Shown one piece after another: positions 1 through 38,599 of a stretch of DNA of 64,000 nucleotides. Numbering within the stretch: the stretch's first letter is position 1; each line of letters starts with the position of its first letter. The DNA is from Typhlomys cinereus (Eukaryota > Chordata > Mammalia > Rodentia > Platacanthomyidae). The notes beneath the pieces are model-generated. The model ran no database searches. It saw only the letters and a program-made list of their open reading frames with translations, and had not been told where the DNA came from. The translations under genes were made by a program, and so were the position numbers. Location of the stretch: positions 299,501 to 363,500 of the forward strand of contig JALPQD010000294.1 in NCBI GenBank assembly GCA_023101885.1, given 5' to 3'.

Positions 1-870
1 GGATGAGTCGACTACTGGGGGTCTGCTGAGAAGGTGGCGTTTTAGGGTCAAGCGGCGCCTCCCCATAACCCCAAAACATTCTGCCCGCACCCACCTTAAC
101 CACAGCCCTTTTTCCTTCCTTCATACTAACAAAACCCCTCCCCAAATTCTCAGGCCCCTCCTTCCTCCCTAGCAACAGGCCCCACCCACTCCTCCTGGCA
201 ACAAGCCCCCTCCCCACCTCCACCGCCTGCGTCCCCGTCTCTTAGCAACGCCACTGCTCCGCCTCCATTGCAATAAATCCTTCTTTCGTTCTCCTTAGGG
301 ACAAATCTCCTCCCTCCAGTCCAAAGAGTGACGCCCCGACGAGACAGATCTCACCTTCCCGGTACGAGCCGCCGCCACGCCTAAAGACAGAAGCGCCTGC
401 ACCTAATTCTGTTGGACGCCGCCATCTTAACAGGAAATACGCAGTCTCGCCCGGAAGTACCTCACACATCCACCCGACTTCGCGCGAAACTGTATGCTGG
501 ATTTTTAAGCCCCAGCCCTGGGCGGACACCGCGCTCAGTCCTGCCCCTCCCGGCCTAGGCGCATTTTAGCACCGCACTCCCGACGGGCCCCTTTGGCTCC
601 GCCCCTTAGGTGCGCGCGTTTTGCCAATCCCTCGGCGGACACCACATTCGGCCCCGCCCTTCTTTATCAGGCCACGCCTTCTCCGTAGCTCCGCCCCCTA
701 GCCCAGTTTTTGCTCTCTAGCCAATCTCTGACTCCTTTTTCCATACATAAGCCTCGCCGACGCCCACGTTGCCCCTCCCCCCCCGCGTTACTGACCGCTC
801 CCAGTTAAGCCCCGCCCCAGCACCTGCGTCTGTCTCTCTCGTTCAGCCACGCCTCTTTAAAAGCTCCGCC
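1..870 (-). promoter_or_regulatory. HSPBP1: GC-rich promoter region, probably of HSPBP1 (leftward)
   Basis: The stretch is rich in CCCCGCCC/CCACGCC GC-box and KLF-like motifs, with CCAAT boxes near 634 and 721. A YY1-type element (GCCGCCATCTT, 418-428) and an ETS site (CCGGAAGT, 451-458) sit close together, as in many housekeeping promoters where the YY1 ATGGCGGC core lies at the start of a minus-strand transcript. Half X-boxes (RGYAAC) occur at 171, 197 and 244. The gene name rests only on synteny: in human, HSPBP1 lies left of BRSK1 and is transcribed away from it. No HSPBP1 coding sequence was seen, so this window would hold only its promoter, first exon and part of its first intron. Confidence 0.5.
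355..430 (-). other. HSPBP1: Putative noncoding first exon of the leftward gene
   Basis: On the minus strand the sequence downstream of the YY1 element runs to a good donor (GGGAAG then GTGAGAT; exon edge at 355). The exon would contain a short upstream ORF starting at the YY1 ATG and ending after about 14 codons, so the main start should lie in a later exon outside the window. The transcription start is a guess from the YY1 position. Confidence 0.4.
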
Positions 871-1094
871 CTCTTTACCCTTCCAGTTGTGTTCTCTCCT
901 GGAATCTCAATAAAGGTTCATGCCTTGCTCTCAAAATCTGATTTTATATAACTTTCTCATGGAGTCGTAGAATCTCATCCCTCTTACCTAATCTATTCAG
1001 CATTACGTCCAACCCCACCCATTTCTCAGCTCTAGTTTGCCTATTTGGCTCCATTGTGGGCCTCTATTCTATGTGGGAGGTGAGAAAGTGTCTC

Positions 1095-1208
1095 TTGTAG
1101 CTCATGCTGCCCTCGAATTTGGTATGTAGCAGAGGGTGACCTTGAACTTCTGATCCTCCTGCCTCCACCTCCTAAATGCTGAGATTATAGAGTACACCAA
1201 GCCCAGCT
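1095..1208 (-). repeat. B1-like SINE fragment
   Basis: The antisense B1 signature is present: a CCTTGAACTTCTGATCCTCC block followed by a degraded GCTGAGATTATAG block. A mixed CTTT-type pyrimidine tract (about 1215-1355) follows, then a second short B1 fragment at about 1360-1435. Confidence 0.7.
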
Positions 1209-1804
1209 CACGTACTTGCTTCCTTTCTTCATTTCTTTTTCTTTCTTTCTCTTTCTTTCTTTCTTTTTTCTTTTTCTTTTTCTCCCTATTTCTTTCTTCC
1301 TTCCTTTCTTCCTTCATTCCTTCCTTTCTTTTCTTTCTTTCTTTCTTTCTTTTTTTCAGACAGAATCTAATGTAACAAAGGATGACCTTAAATTCTGATC
1401 CTCCTGTCTCCACCTGAAAGTGTTGGAATTATAGACAATGCATGGACTACTATGTCCCACTCAGTGTGGACTTCTCCTCGTTATCTCTCAGGGATTCTTC
1501 CTTGTATACTGCCAGGTAGACAAAAGTGGACTCTCAAAAGAAGCCAGGAAACAAAATGTCCTAGAGCCTGAGTATGGACTGAAAGCATCAAAGGACAGAG
1601 GGGATTGGGGATGCCTGCGGCCTCAATGCTTAGGTCTGGGAATATACTAGTGCAGTGGGTACAAAGGGGAAGTTCAGAAAGAAGATACAGGTATTGACGA
1701 TGATTGGGGAATGGAGAATCAGGAGTTAAAGGCCAGCCTGATCTATATGAGACAGAGAGAGAAAGAGAGAGACAGAGACAAAGAGGAAAGAGAGGAAAAA
1801 GAAA

Positions 1805-2040
1805 GACATGGCTCAGAGGTTAAGTCTCTGTCTCACAAGCAGAAGGTCCTGACTTCAGATTCTAGATCCCAAGTACCACATAAAAATAGCAGGCAGAAAT
1901 GTCCTGTACTTCCAGCCCTGGAAGACAGAGCCCGGGAAACTCCAGAGCAAAGCAAGAGGAGGTAGAATAACCCAGGGTGATTCCCAAAATCACCTTTGAA
2001 CCAATACAGGCACACAGGATGACTTCTGAATCACACACAA
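1805..2040 (+). repeat. Old copy of a long B2-related SINE (family L)
   Basis: This is the first of many diverged copies, called family L here. The order of blocks is a tRNA-like head (GGCTCAGAGGTTAAG), a B-box-like block, a GGCAGAAATG...CCTGGAAG body, AATCCAGGATGATTCCCAA-like sequence, and a 3' part ending in ACACAC or AT-rich tails. The same block order with a GC-rich body is found in the young SINEs of this window, so the two look related. Confidence 0.65.
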
Positions 2041-2091
2041 AAGGAAGGGGAAAAAAAGGAAGGAGAAGGAGAGAGAAACAAAGAGCAAGAG

Positions 2092-2275
2092 AGAGCTAAA
2101 GAGATGGCTCAGTGGATAAGGTGTCAGCCTGGAAACCTGGTAAACCTGAGTTCAATCCCTAGAAGCACACAGGGTAGAAGAGAGAACTGACTTTTGAAAG
2201 TTATCCTCTGACCTCCACCGGTGTGTCATGGTATTCATGCATTCTTTCTTTCTCAAATAAATAATACAATATTAA
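2092..2275 (+). repeat. B2-like SINE (family S)
   Basis: This is the first of many copies called family S here. It has a tRNA-like head (GAGATGGCTCAG), then GAGTTCAATCCC, an AGAGAGAACTGACTT block, GTCCTCTGACCTCCAC, and a pyrimidine or AATAAA-rich tail. This is the layout of rodent B2/B3 elements. Confidence 0.7.
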
Positions 2276-2329
2276 GTAAATATGTAAAGTTACAAAAAAC
2301 AAAAACAAAGGACCGGTGAGATAGCTCTG

Positions 2330-2680
2330 TAGTAGTTGGCTAAAGTGTCAACTTGACAGTTGAAAGGCTGGAGCTCTGGGCACATTTGTGAAGAATTAAT
2401 AGTTTAGTTAAGCCCCAGCAGTCAGCAAGCCTGCAAGAGATTATCTAATTTCTGAGGGAAGACCCAGATCATGGCAGGTGGGATTTTTCCCAGGTAGATA
2501 AAATAAAAGGAGCAGGTTCAGTTAGCTGGCATTCTTTGGCAAATGAGGTTTGTCCCTCTCTCAACAGTCCTGTGTTTCCTTGGCTCCTGGTGTTAGTATT
2601 CTCTTCTGCCAATCTGGAGAAAGTAGTGTAACCAAGAATCATAAGAGAAAATAAAATTGTGGAGAGAACTAACTTTTGAA
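2330..2680. repeat. Unclassified interspersed repeat, copy 1
   Basis: The block containing GTCAACTTGACA and AGATTATCTAAT recurs in reverse orientation near 4530-4860 and 6690-7380. An interspersed element of at least 300 bp is implied. I could not assign its class. Confidence 0.4.
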
Positions 2681-3249
2681 AGTTGTCCTCCAACCTCTAC
2701 CCATGCAGCATGGCATGCGTGTTTGGCCCCCTCCACTCTCTTTTTGTCTCTCTCAGAATATTTTTTTTAAAACCTGGAGAGGAGGCCCACCCCATCAGAT
2801 GGAGTCAACAAAAATTCATGTTGGTCCTTTTGGCAAGGGATCTTTGGGACTGAGAGAAAAAAAGGAAGCAGAGGGTAATAGGAGATGGTGGACATGATCT
2901 AAATACATTGTGTTGTCATAACAAAATCTTTGATTAGGATATGCTAATAAAATATTTTCTAAGAAAGAAATCAGCAAACAACTTAATGTGTGCTTTACTT
3001 GTAGCTCCATGGTGTATACAGAGGTCCGAACCAATGGGTACTTCGATTGTATTAGTTTTGGTGGCTCCAAACAATACTTTTGCTTTTTTTTTATCTTGTA
3101 TCTGTGGAAGATAGATGTCCAAAATGAGTGCTATTAAGCTAACATTAAGGTGTGGAACAGGATTATTTTTAAGAGGATCCTAGAACAATCTGCTTCTGCT
3201 TTCCATGCCCTTTTTAGGTTCTAGCTTCTAGAAGAGACCCTCAGAGACA

Positions 3250-3383
3250 TAGTTAGCAGCTAAGTCACCTGTGTACAAACCCGGACACCTTAGTTCCACA
3301 TGGTGGAAGCCCATATGGTGGAAAGAGAGAACTGACTTCTGAATGTTGTCCTCTGATCACCACACATGCATCACAGCATGCAT

Positions 3384-3437
<54 letters not shown>

Positions 3438-3455
3438 AAATAAATATAAATAAAA
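3250..3455 (+). repeat. Family S SINE with (CT)n tail
   Basis: The block order GGTGGAAGCCC, GAGAGAACTGACTTC, GTCCTCTGATCACC is followed by a pure CT run at about 3387-3440 and a short AATAAA-type tail. Confidence 0.65.
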
Positions 3456-3457
3456 AG

Positions 3458-3715
3458 GGGCTGGAGAGGTGGTTCAGGGTTAAAACTCTGCCTCTAAAGC
3501 AGAAACACCTCAATTTGGATCCCAGATTCCACGTAAAAGTACCATGCAGAAATGGTGGTGGCCTGCATTCCTGGCTCTGGAAGGGAAATCCCACAGCAAA
3601 ACAATAAAGAGGTAGAGCAATCCAAAATGATTCCCAAAGTCACCCTTGGGCCTCCATGAACACATGCACATATATGAGTGCACAAATAATAAAATAATAT
3701 AAATTTTAAAATTAA
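3458..3715 (+). repeat. Family L SINE copy
   Basis: It starts GGGCTGGAGAGGTGGTTCAG directly after the preceding SINE tail, so it probably integrated at or in that tail. The tail is AT-rich. Confidence 0.65.
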
Positions 3716-3889
3716 ATAAAAATAGAAGTTACCCTCACTCCTTGGCTTGTGGCCACATCCCTTTTCACCCCATCTCCTTGTCTGATTCTGACCCTCCTTC
3801 TCACAAGGACCTTGTAACAATAAGGGACCCACCTGAACAACTGAGATGGTCTCACCTTGAGATTCTTTTTTTTTTTCATTCTTTTAAAT

Positions 3890-4230
3890 TTTTTAATGTT
3901 ACATGCATAAATATAGTGAATTTGTAGTATTTTCAAGTTTCAACCCTTGATCCCAAGTCCCATTCCCCTTCCTTTTCCCCTTACAATCCTTCATCTCCCC
4001 TGCCAGACTCCCTCCTATTTTCAAATCTTTTCACTTGGGGAACCCACTATGTTTCATCTAGTTTGTCTTTGATAACATATGCCTGACATGGTTTATACTC
4101 CAGCAAGTATCACAGATCAGTGAGCATACCATTGCAAGTATCATAGATCAGTGGGCATACCATTGAGGAAAGCATCCTCTTTTTCATTCCCTTCAGCTTT
4201 AGCCCTCATCAGTCTCTCAAGAGGTAGATC
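3890..4230. repeat. Unclassified repeat, possibly an antisense L1 3' end, copy 1
   Basis: The stretch shares ordered blocks with 14650-14920: a TTTTTTA run, CATGAATACAGTAAATTTG-like sequence, a CCCAGTCC...CCTTCCCCTT pyrimidine block, then ATACCATTGAGGAAAGCATC. The pyrimidine-rich layout is typical of an inverted L1 3' UTR, but the assignment is inferred. Confidence 0.4.
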
Positions 4231-4529
4231 TTCTTGAGATCTTTCTACTTTCATGATGAGACAAATCCCATGCAATTCTTATGTAAATATACATATCTGT
4301 TATTAAATCTTGTATATTACAACTCTGTCATGTCTAGAAGATAATATCTAGCCTACCACTGTCTAACTTCAGGCTTTTACAATTTTACCACTCCTCCCCC
4401 TTCCATGACACCTCAAGATCCTTAATCATACCTTCAAAGTCCCTTCCATCTGTGTTCCAGTTATTTTTCTGCAGCTGATATGGATACATGATCAAATACT
4501 TTAAGGGAACAAGAGATTTTTTTATTGCA

Positions 4530-4860
4530 GCTTACCATTCTTGATTGTAGTTAATCAGCATGGCAAGAAAGTTCATACTAACACAGGATCCAAGGGAACT
4601 GGATGCGCCACACCCACAGAATAAGCATATACTTTCTTTCTTACCAGTGTACCAAAATACTGAACCAGCTGTCTCTGTCTTATCCACCTGCCCACAGAGC
4701 TGTCCTGTCCAGTATAGGCTAGATTGTCCCTCATCAACTAGATAATGTCCCATAGTCTTGCTCTGAGGCTACCCTTAATAATTCTAAATAATTCTTCAGG
4801 GGTATGCTTGAAGTCTCAGCTTTCAGTTGTCAAATAGACACCTGTATCTGACTGGTGCTG
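4530..4860. repeat. Unclassified interspersed repeat, copy 2
   Basis: It shares GAAAGTTCATACTAACAC, CATCAACTAGATAATGTCC-like and TTGTCAAATAGACACCTGTAT-like blocks with 6700-7345, where a young SINE has split the second copy. Confidence 0.45.
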
Positions 4861-5829
4861 ACATGTAAGGTAATATAGTCACAGGTTCTGGGAATGTATA
4901 TTCATGTACAGGTCTATGTGTATATGTATGTATGTTTAATGATGTATTGGTGCCACACATTACATAAATGTACACATTACAGGTCATTACATATGATATA
5001 TATAAATATTTAATCTATACATGTGCTGGTGGCCTAAGTGAAAACTCACCTGTCTCTTACAGAAACTATAGGCTTTGCAGTAACCTACAAGGAATGCAAT
5101 CACAGAACTTTCCATCTATACTAAGACACTTCAGAGTGGAAAGGAGTCCTAGTAATGAAGGATGGGGGAGCAATTTAAGAAAGTGTTTGCCATACAAGCA
5201 CAAGGACCTAAGTTGATCCAAAGCACCTGCATAAAAAGACAGGCATGGTGGGAACACTTGAAATCTTTGGGACCAGAGAGGTGGACACAGGAGTATCCTT
5301 GTTGGTGGGCCAGCCTAGACTACTGGATAAACTTCAGATTCAGGGAGAGATTTTTGTCTCAAAAAAAAAAACAAGGTGGTCAGCTCCTGAGGAATGACCC
5401 CTGAGGTTGACCTCTGGTCTCCACAAAGGATGGATGGTGACTGGCTTCTAAGTTCCTGATGCTCCATTTTATGTTCTCTTTTTTTCTCACCCATCTCTGG
5501 CCACTCCAGCTCCTCCTGTGTTCCTAGGATATAGAGGCAGGCTTTGCCCTGGCCGCTTCTTCTGTCTGCAGGATCCCTTCCCCGACCACCCTAGCTAAAC
5601 ACATTCCTCCCTCAAGAAACACTTCTTAACCCTTTTCTCTGCCTTAGCCACCTGGGCTGCCCAACCCACAGCTGTCTGACAGATCCCATGGCTTGTTTAC
5701 CTTTTTTACTGGCTGCCTCTTCCATTAGCATGGAAACCTCACAGGTGACTTTGCTTTCCCTGTCGGAAGTGTTCTTGGCATGAATTTGGTACTTCATAAA
5801 GATTTATGGGGGGGGGCGGGAGACAACTA

Positions 5830-6010
5830 ACTGGCTCTATAGGGAAAGGCACTTGATGTGTAATATTGAAGACCTGAGTTGGATTTCTGGAATCCACATA
5901 AAAGTAGAAAGAGAAATACCGTGACATGAAATTGTCCTCTGACCTCCGCATGCATAGGGTGGCATATGTCCCCATACATGGGCAATATGTGTATGTGTAT
6001 GGTAATAATA
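5830..6010 (+). repeat. Family S SINE, diverged
   Basis: GAAGACCTGAGTTGGATTTC and TTGTCCTCTGACCTCCGCAT blocks are in order, followed by an AT-rich tail. Confidence 0.5.
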
Positions 6011-6752
6011 TAAATAACATTCTTAAGATTTATAGGATGAAAGTGGTTGAATAGATAGCATCTCAAGGGAGCTAAAAGGTATGATCATAGGTACCTCCAG
6101 TAGGAGACTTGGGAATCAAATGAGTGCCTGACAGACAGCTTCAGGTGCCTGACACAGAGAAAATGATGTGGGGTATGTGGAAGTCTGGTGGAGAAATATA
6201 TATTGCAAACAATTGAATACAGAATGACAGATGTGCACACGAGGGTATATGGATTATACTGAAGTCCATGTGAAGGTTGATAGGACTTATGACAAGCACA
6301 GAATACATAGGATACATACAACATACAGAATATATATATATATGTAATACATATATAGTGCTGAGGAGTGACTCGGTAGATAAAACACTTACAATGCAAG
6401 AGTGAGGCACATTTTGGATCCCCAAATCCCATATTAAAAGAATGGGTGGGCATAGCTGCCACCTGTAATCCCAGCTGGGAGGCAGCAAATTCTCCAGAAC
6501 AAGTTGACTGGCCAAACTAGTCCATTGTGGAGCTTTGGGTTCTAGTGAGAGACACTGCCTCCTTACACAAAGTGAAGAGAAACTGCAGAACACACTGTTC
6601 CGGTTTGCTTGCATGTGACTGAGAAGTTCACAACCTAATGAGTTAAGGAAACAAAGTATTTTATTCTTGTTCATGATTGCCCAGTTACATTTCTTAGTCC
6701 AGCTTGGCAGGAAAGTTCATACTAACACCAGGGGCTCAGGGAGCTGGCTACA

Positions 6753-6753
<1 letters not shown>

Positions 6754-6793
<40 letters not shown>
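6754..6793. repeat. (AT)n microsatellite
   Basis: Perfect alternating AT run of about 40 bp. Confidence 0.9.
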
Positions 6794-6797
<4 letters not shown>

Positions 6798-6872
6798 GGA
6801 CTGCTGAAAGAGGGGCGAACCTCACATGTCAGACAGCATATCTGTTCAAGTATACCAAAGAATGTCAACTTA

Positions 6873-7147
6873 TTATTTATTCAATTTTGCATGTATAGTG
6901 TGCGCATGTGTGCATGTATGTGTGTGTGTTTGTGTGTGTGTGTGTGCGCACGTGTGTAGAACCATGGACCGCCTCCACCTCCTCCTTCTTTACTCTGTCC
7001 CAGGATTCACAGGCTCCGCCCTACCAGGACCAGAAAGGCAAGTCGCACCCACTTCCGCCCAGCGTCTATACGTGGGGTCTAGGATCCGAACTCAGGACCT
7101 TCTGCCTGCAAGGCAGAGGCTTAACCCCTGAGCCACCTCTCCAGCCC
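6873..7147 (-). mobile_element. Young GC-rich SINE, minus orientation
   Basis: A near full-length copy ends (element 5' end) in CCTCTCCAGCCC. It is bounded by a perfect 17-bp target-site duplication, CAAAGAATGTCAACTTA at 6856-6872 and 7148-7164. It splits an older repeat whose halves lie on either side. The TG-rich stretch near its 3' end is part of the element. Confidence 0.9.
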
Positions 7148-7719
7148 CAAAGAATGTCAACTTACTTAACCAGTTCCCTTCATCTTACTGGCTTGCCCAG
7201 AAAAAAGTCCCACCCACCATGGCCACCCTCATCAATTAGATAATTTTCTGCAGGCTTACTCAGGGTTTAAATCAACTATTATTCTTTACAAATGTGCCCA
7301 GAGCTTGAGTTTTCGATTGTCAGTTGACACCTGTATTTAGCTTTCACAGCTACCCAGTGTGAACTTTGGGCCTTCTCACATAATGCTCGACTGCTGAATT
7401 TGGGAGGCCTGAGAAAACAGACCACACACTTGGTTCAGTAACTCCCCTGACTCCTTTCTTTTTCTGTCTCTGCCTCCCTTTTCCTTTGCCTAGTCTGTCC
7501 CCACCTCTTTTCAGTGGAGCTCTTTCCCATCCCTCTGTTTACTCCTCTTTCTGAATCTCTCTTTGCTTTTGTCTCTTCACCCACACCTGTTTTCCCACAT
7601 GATCCTTCACTTCAATTTCTGCCTGCCTTTTTTTCCTTCCTTCCCCTTTCTTCTTTATCTCCTCCTTCCTTCCTCCCCCTCTTTTTAATTTTTTCTTTCT
7701 TTTCTTTCTCTCTCTTTCT

Positions 7720-7860
7720 CTCTTTCTTTCTTTCTTTCTTTCTCTGGATCTCAAGTAACCGAGGCTGGCCTCAAATTCACTATGTTGTTGAGCTGCACTT
7801 GAACTCCTGACCCTCCTGCCTCCACCTCCCAAGTGCTGGGATGACAAGCCTGCACCATCT
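7720..7860 (-). repeat. B1-like SINE
   Basis: Antisense B1 blocks are clear: GAGGCTGGCCTCAAATTCAC, TGAACTCCTGACCCTCC and CCCAAGTGCTGGGATGACA. The CTTT-rich tract before them is the A-rich tail on the other strand. Confidence 0.8.
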
Positions 7861-8149
7861 CTCCAGGTTTCGCTCTGCTTTTTGACCGCCCCGCCCCACC
7901 CCGCAAACTCCCCCTCCTCACCACCACCACCACTGGACGTCAGACTTGTCTTTGTGTTTCTCCCACGTTAGCTTTATCTATGGGCCCGGTATCTCTCTCC
8001 ATCCTTCCTCCCATCCTGTCTACTCCCACATCCGGCTGTCCAGCAGCCTCGGTCACTCCTGCATCTTTCCCTCACGCATCCTTCCACCTCTCTGTGCATC
8101 TTCCCACCTCCTCTCGGGCCCTCCGGCACTCAGGCCCGCCCCCTGCCAC

Positions 8150-8646
8150 TCCCCCTCCCCCCTCCGAAAGGGTTAACTTTGGGGAAGGGCCCGGAGTCCC
8201 CGGATGGTGATGTCAGCGTGCCGGAGAGAAAGGACGAGGTGGCGGGGGGAGGCGGAGAGGAGGAGGAGGCGGAGGAGAGAGGGCGCGTGGGGGGGCGGGG
8301 GGGACCTCGGCCTGCAGCATCCGCCGGCCCCGCACTTCAGACCCCCCCGGCAGGGGGAGGCGCGCAGGAAGGGGGGCCCCGGCCAGGGACCGGCTGGGGA
8401 GGGGGGGCCGTGCAGCCCCCCCGGGCCATGCTGACTCCAGGGGCCTGACCCCCCTCCCCGGCAGCCCCCCCAGCTTCGCGGCCCACCGACCGGGGGGGCC
8501 AGTCTAGCCCCCTGGGGACCCCCGGAGAGGTGGGGAACAGCCGGGGGGGCCGGGACGGAGCTGTCGCCGGCCCCCACCGGAGAAACGGGGTGACCGGCCG
8601 CAGGGGGGGCGGCCGGGGGACCGGTCGGGCCGGGACCAAGGGCACC
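8150..8646 (+). promoter_or_regulatory. BRSK1: BRSK1 CpG-rich promoter and 5' UTR
   Basis: The stretch is extremely G-rich (many runs of four or more G, for example around 8290-8305 and 8400-8407, so G-quadruplexes are possible) and CpG-rich, with no TATA box seen. A CRE-like TGATGTCA lies at about 8207. It leads straight into the BRSK1 start codon. A short upstream ORF (ATG at 8428, stop at 8446-8448, 6 residues) lies about 200 nt before the main start. The transcription start cannot be placed from sequence alone. Confidence 0.7.
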
Positions 8647-37611
<28,965 letters not shown>

Positions 37612-38160
37612 CCCCAGGGGGCCAGGGAAGGATGGGATTCCCCCTCTATCCCCCCTTCCCTGCCCTTCCCCTACTGTGAATCTGTAAATAAGGCCCAAGG
37701 AGTATGTCGGGAGGGGGGGGACACAAAACCTGGCCTGCCCAGCGCAGTTGAGGCTTCAAGGGCCGTGCCCAACGCGGGGAGGGAGGTTCTAGGGCAAAAG
37801 GGGGATTGTTTCTATTTTATTTATTCATTAATTTATTACTTTATTTATTGATCATTCTCTGCGGGTGGGTGGGGGAGGGAAAGGAGCTGGTTGGGGGTGG
37901 CTTAGCAGATCCGGACAGGACCCTGTCTCTGTGTCATCCCCAACTGTCTCCCTTCCCACATCCCTTCCCTCCCTCCACCCCCAAGTCCTTTCCCTTCCGG
38001 GTTCCTCTAAGACCTTCTGTACGGATTTGCTCTGCCGGAAGGAATTCTAGTTTCGCGTGATCCTGCCTGCGTCCGTGTCTCTGATTCCGCCGGCGGCAAA
38101 AACAAAACAAAACAAAAAACAAAACAAAAAACCCAATAAATAACCTTGATCAGGGATAGC
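37612..38160 (+). other. BRSK1: BRSK1 3' UTR
   Basis: It contains an AU-rich element (37810-37855) with three AUUUA pentamers, a common mRNA-stability signal. An A-rich CAAAACAAAA stretch precedes the poly(A) signal. Cleavage is expected about 15-25 nt after that signal. Confidence 0.8.
38135..38140 (+). terminator. BRSK1: BRSK1 poly(A) signal AATAAA
   Basis: It is the only canonical plus-strand hexamer at the end of the 3' UTR. GATCAGGGATAGCTGG follows. Confidence 0.85.
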
Positions 38161-38393
38161 TGGCTGGCTTTGGCCTCTCAATTCCTGGGTGCTTCCAAAG
38201 GAGGGACAGGCGGACACCAAGATGCTGCTTTTGACCGGTGACCCCAAGTCCATTCTGCCACGCAGTCCATCTCAGCTCCCCGTAGTCCGCTGTGGTTGTA
38301 AGTGCCTTCTGCAACGTCCCCAGTAGTCCATTTGAGGGGGAACTAGGATTGGCCCCCATCTATCTTCCTCCACCAAGAAGAGCGAGGCCCAGG

Positions 38394-38599
38394 TCACACA
38401 GCCTGTGACCACAGGACCTTGGGGGTCTCAGGAGAAGTTGGTGTGCTGGAGTCCGTCCTGTGCTGCAGCTGCAGGACACAGGCTTGCAGCTTGGAAAAGT
38501 CCACGGAGAGGAAGCCAAACATTGTGAATAGCAGCATGGCTACAGTCCACTCACAGATGGCTGAGGCGGATCGGAAAGACAGGGAGTGAAGGACGATCA
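38394..38599 (-). CDS. TMEM150B: TMEM150B coding exon 6 (last)
   Basis: Completes Met170 (A|TG), then IVLHSLSFRSASAICEWTVA and a final hydrophobic segment; TGA at 38394-38396. The acceptor follows a U12-like branch site. Confidence 0.95.

Larger units (their letters stand above)
871..8150. other. Intergenic region between the HSPBP1 edge and BRSK1
   Basis: No gene was recognised. The stretch is filled with B1-like, B2-like and longer-tailed SINEs, pyrimidine tracts, an (AT)n run, one young SINE, and fragments of two unclassified interspersed repeats. Open frames here arise from repeats or low-complexity sequence. Confidence 0.7.

Noticed and set aside
1216..1398. Open frames of Phe/Leu/Ser or Lys/Glu/Arg repeats at several places
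   Set aside because: These are translations of CTTT, CT and CA microsatellites.
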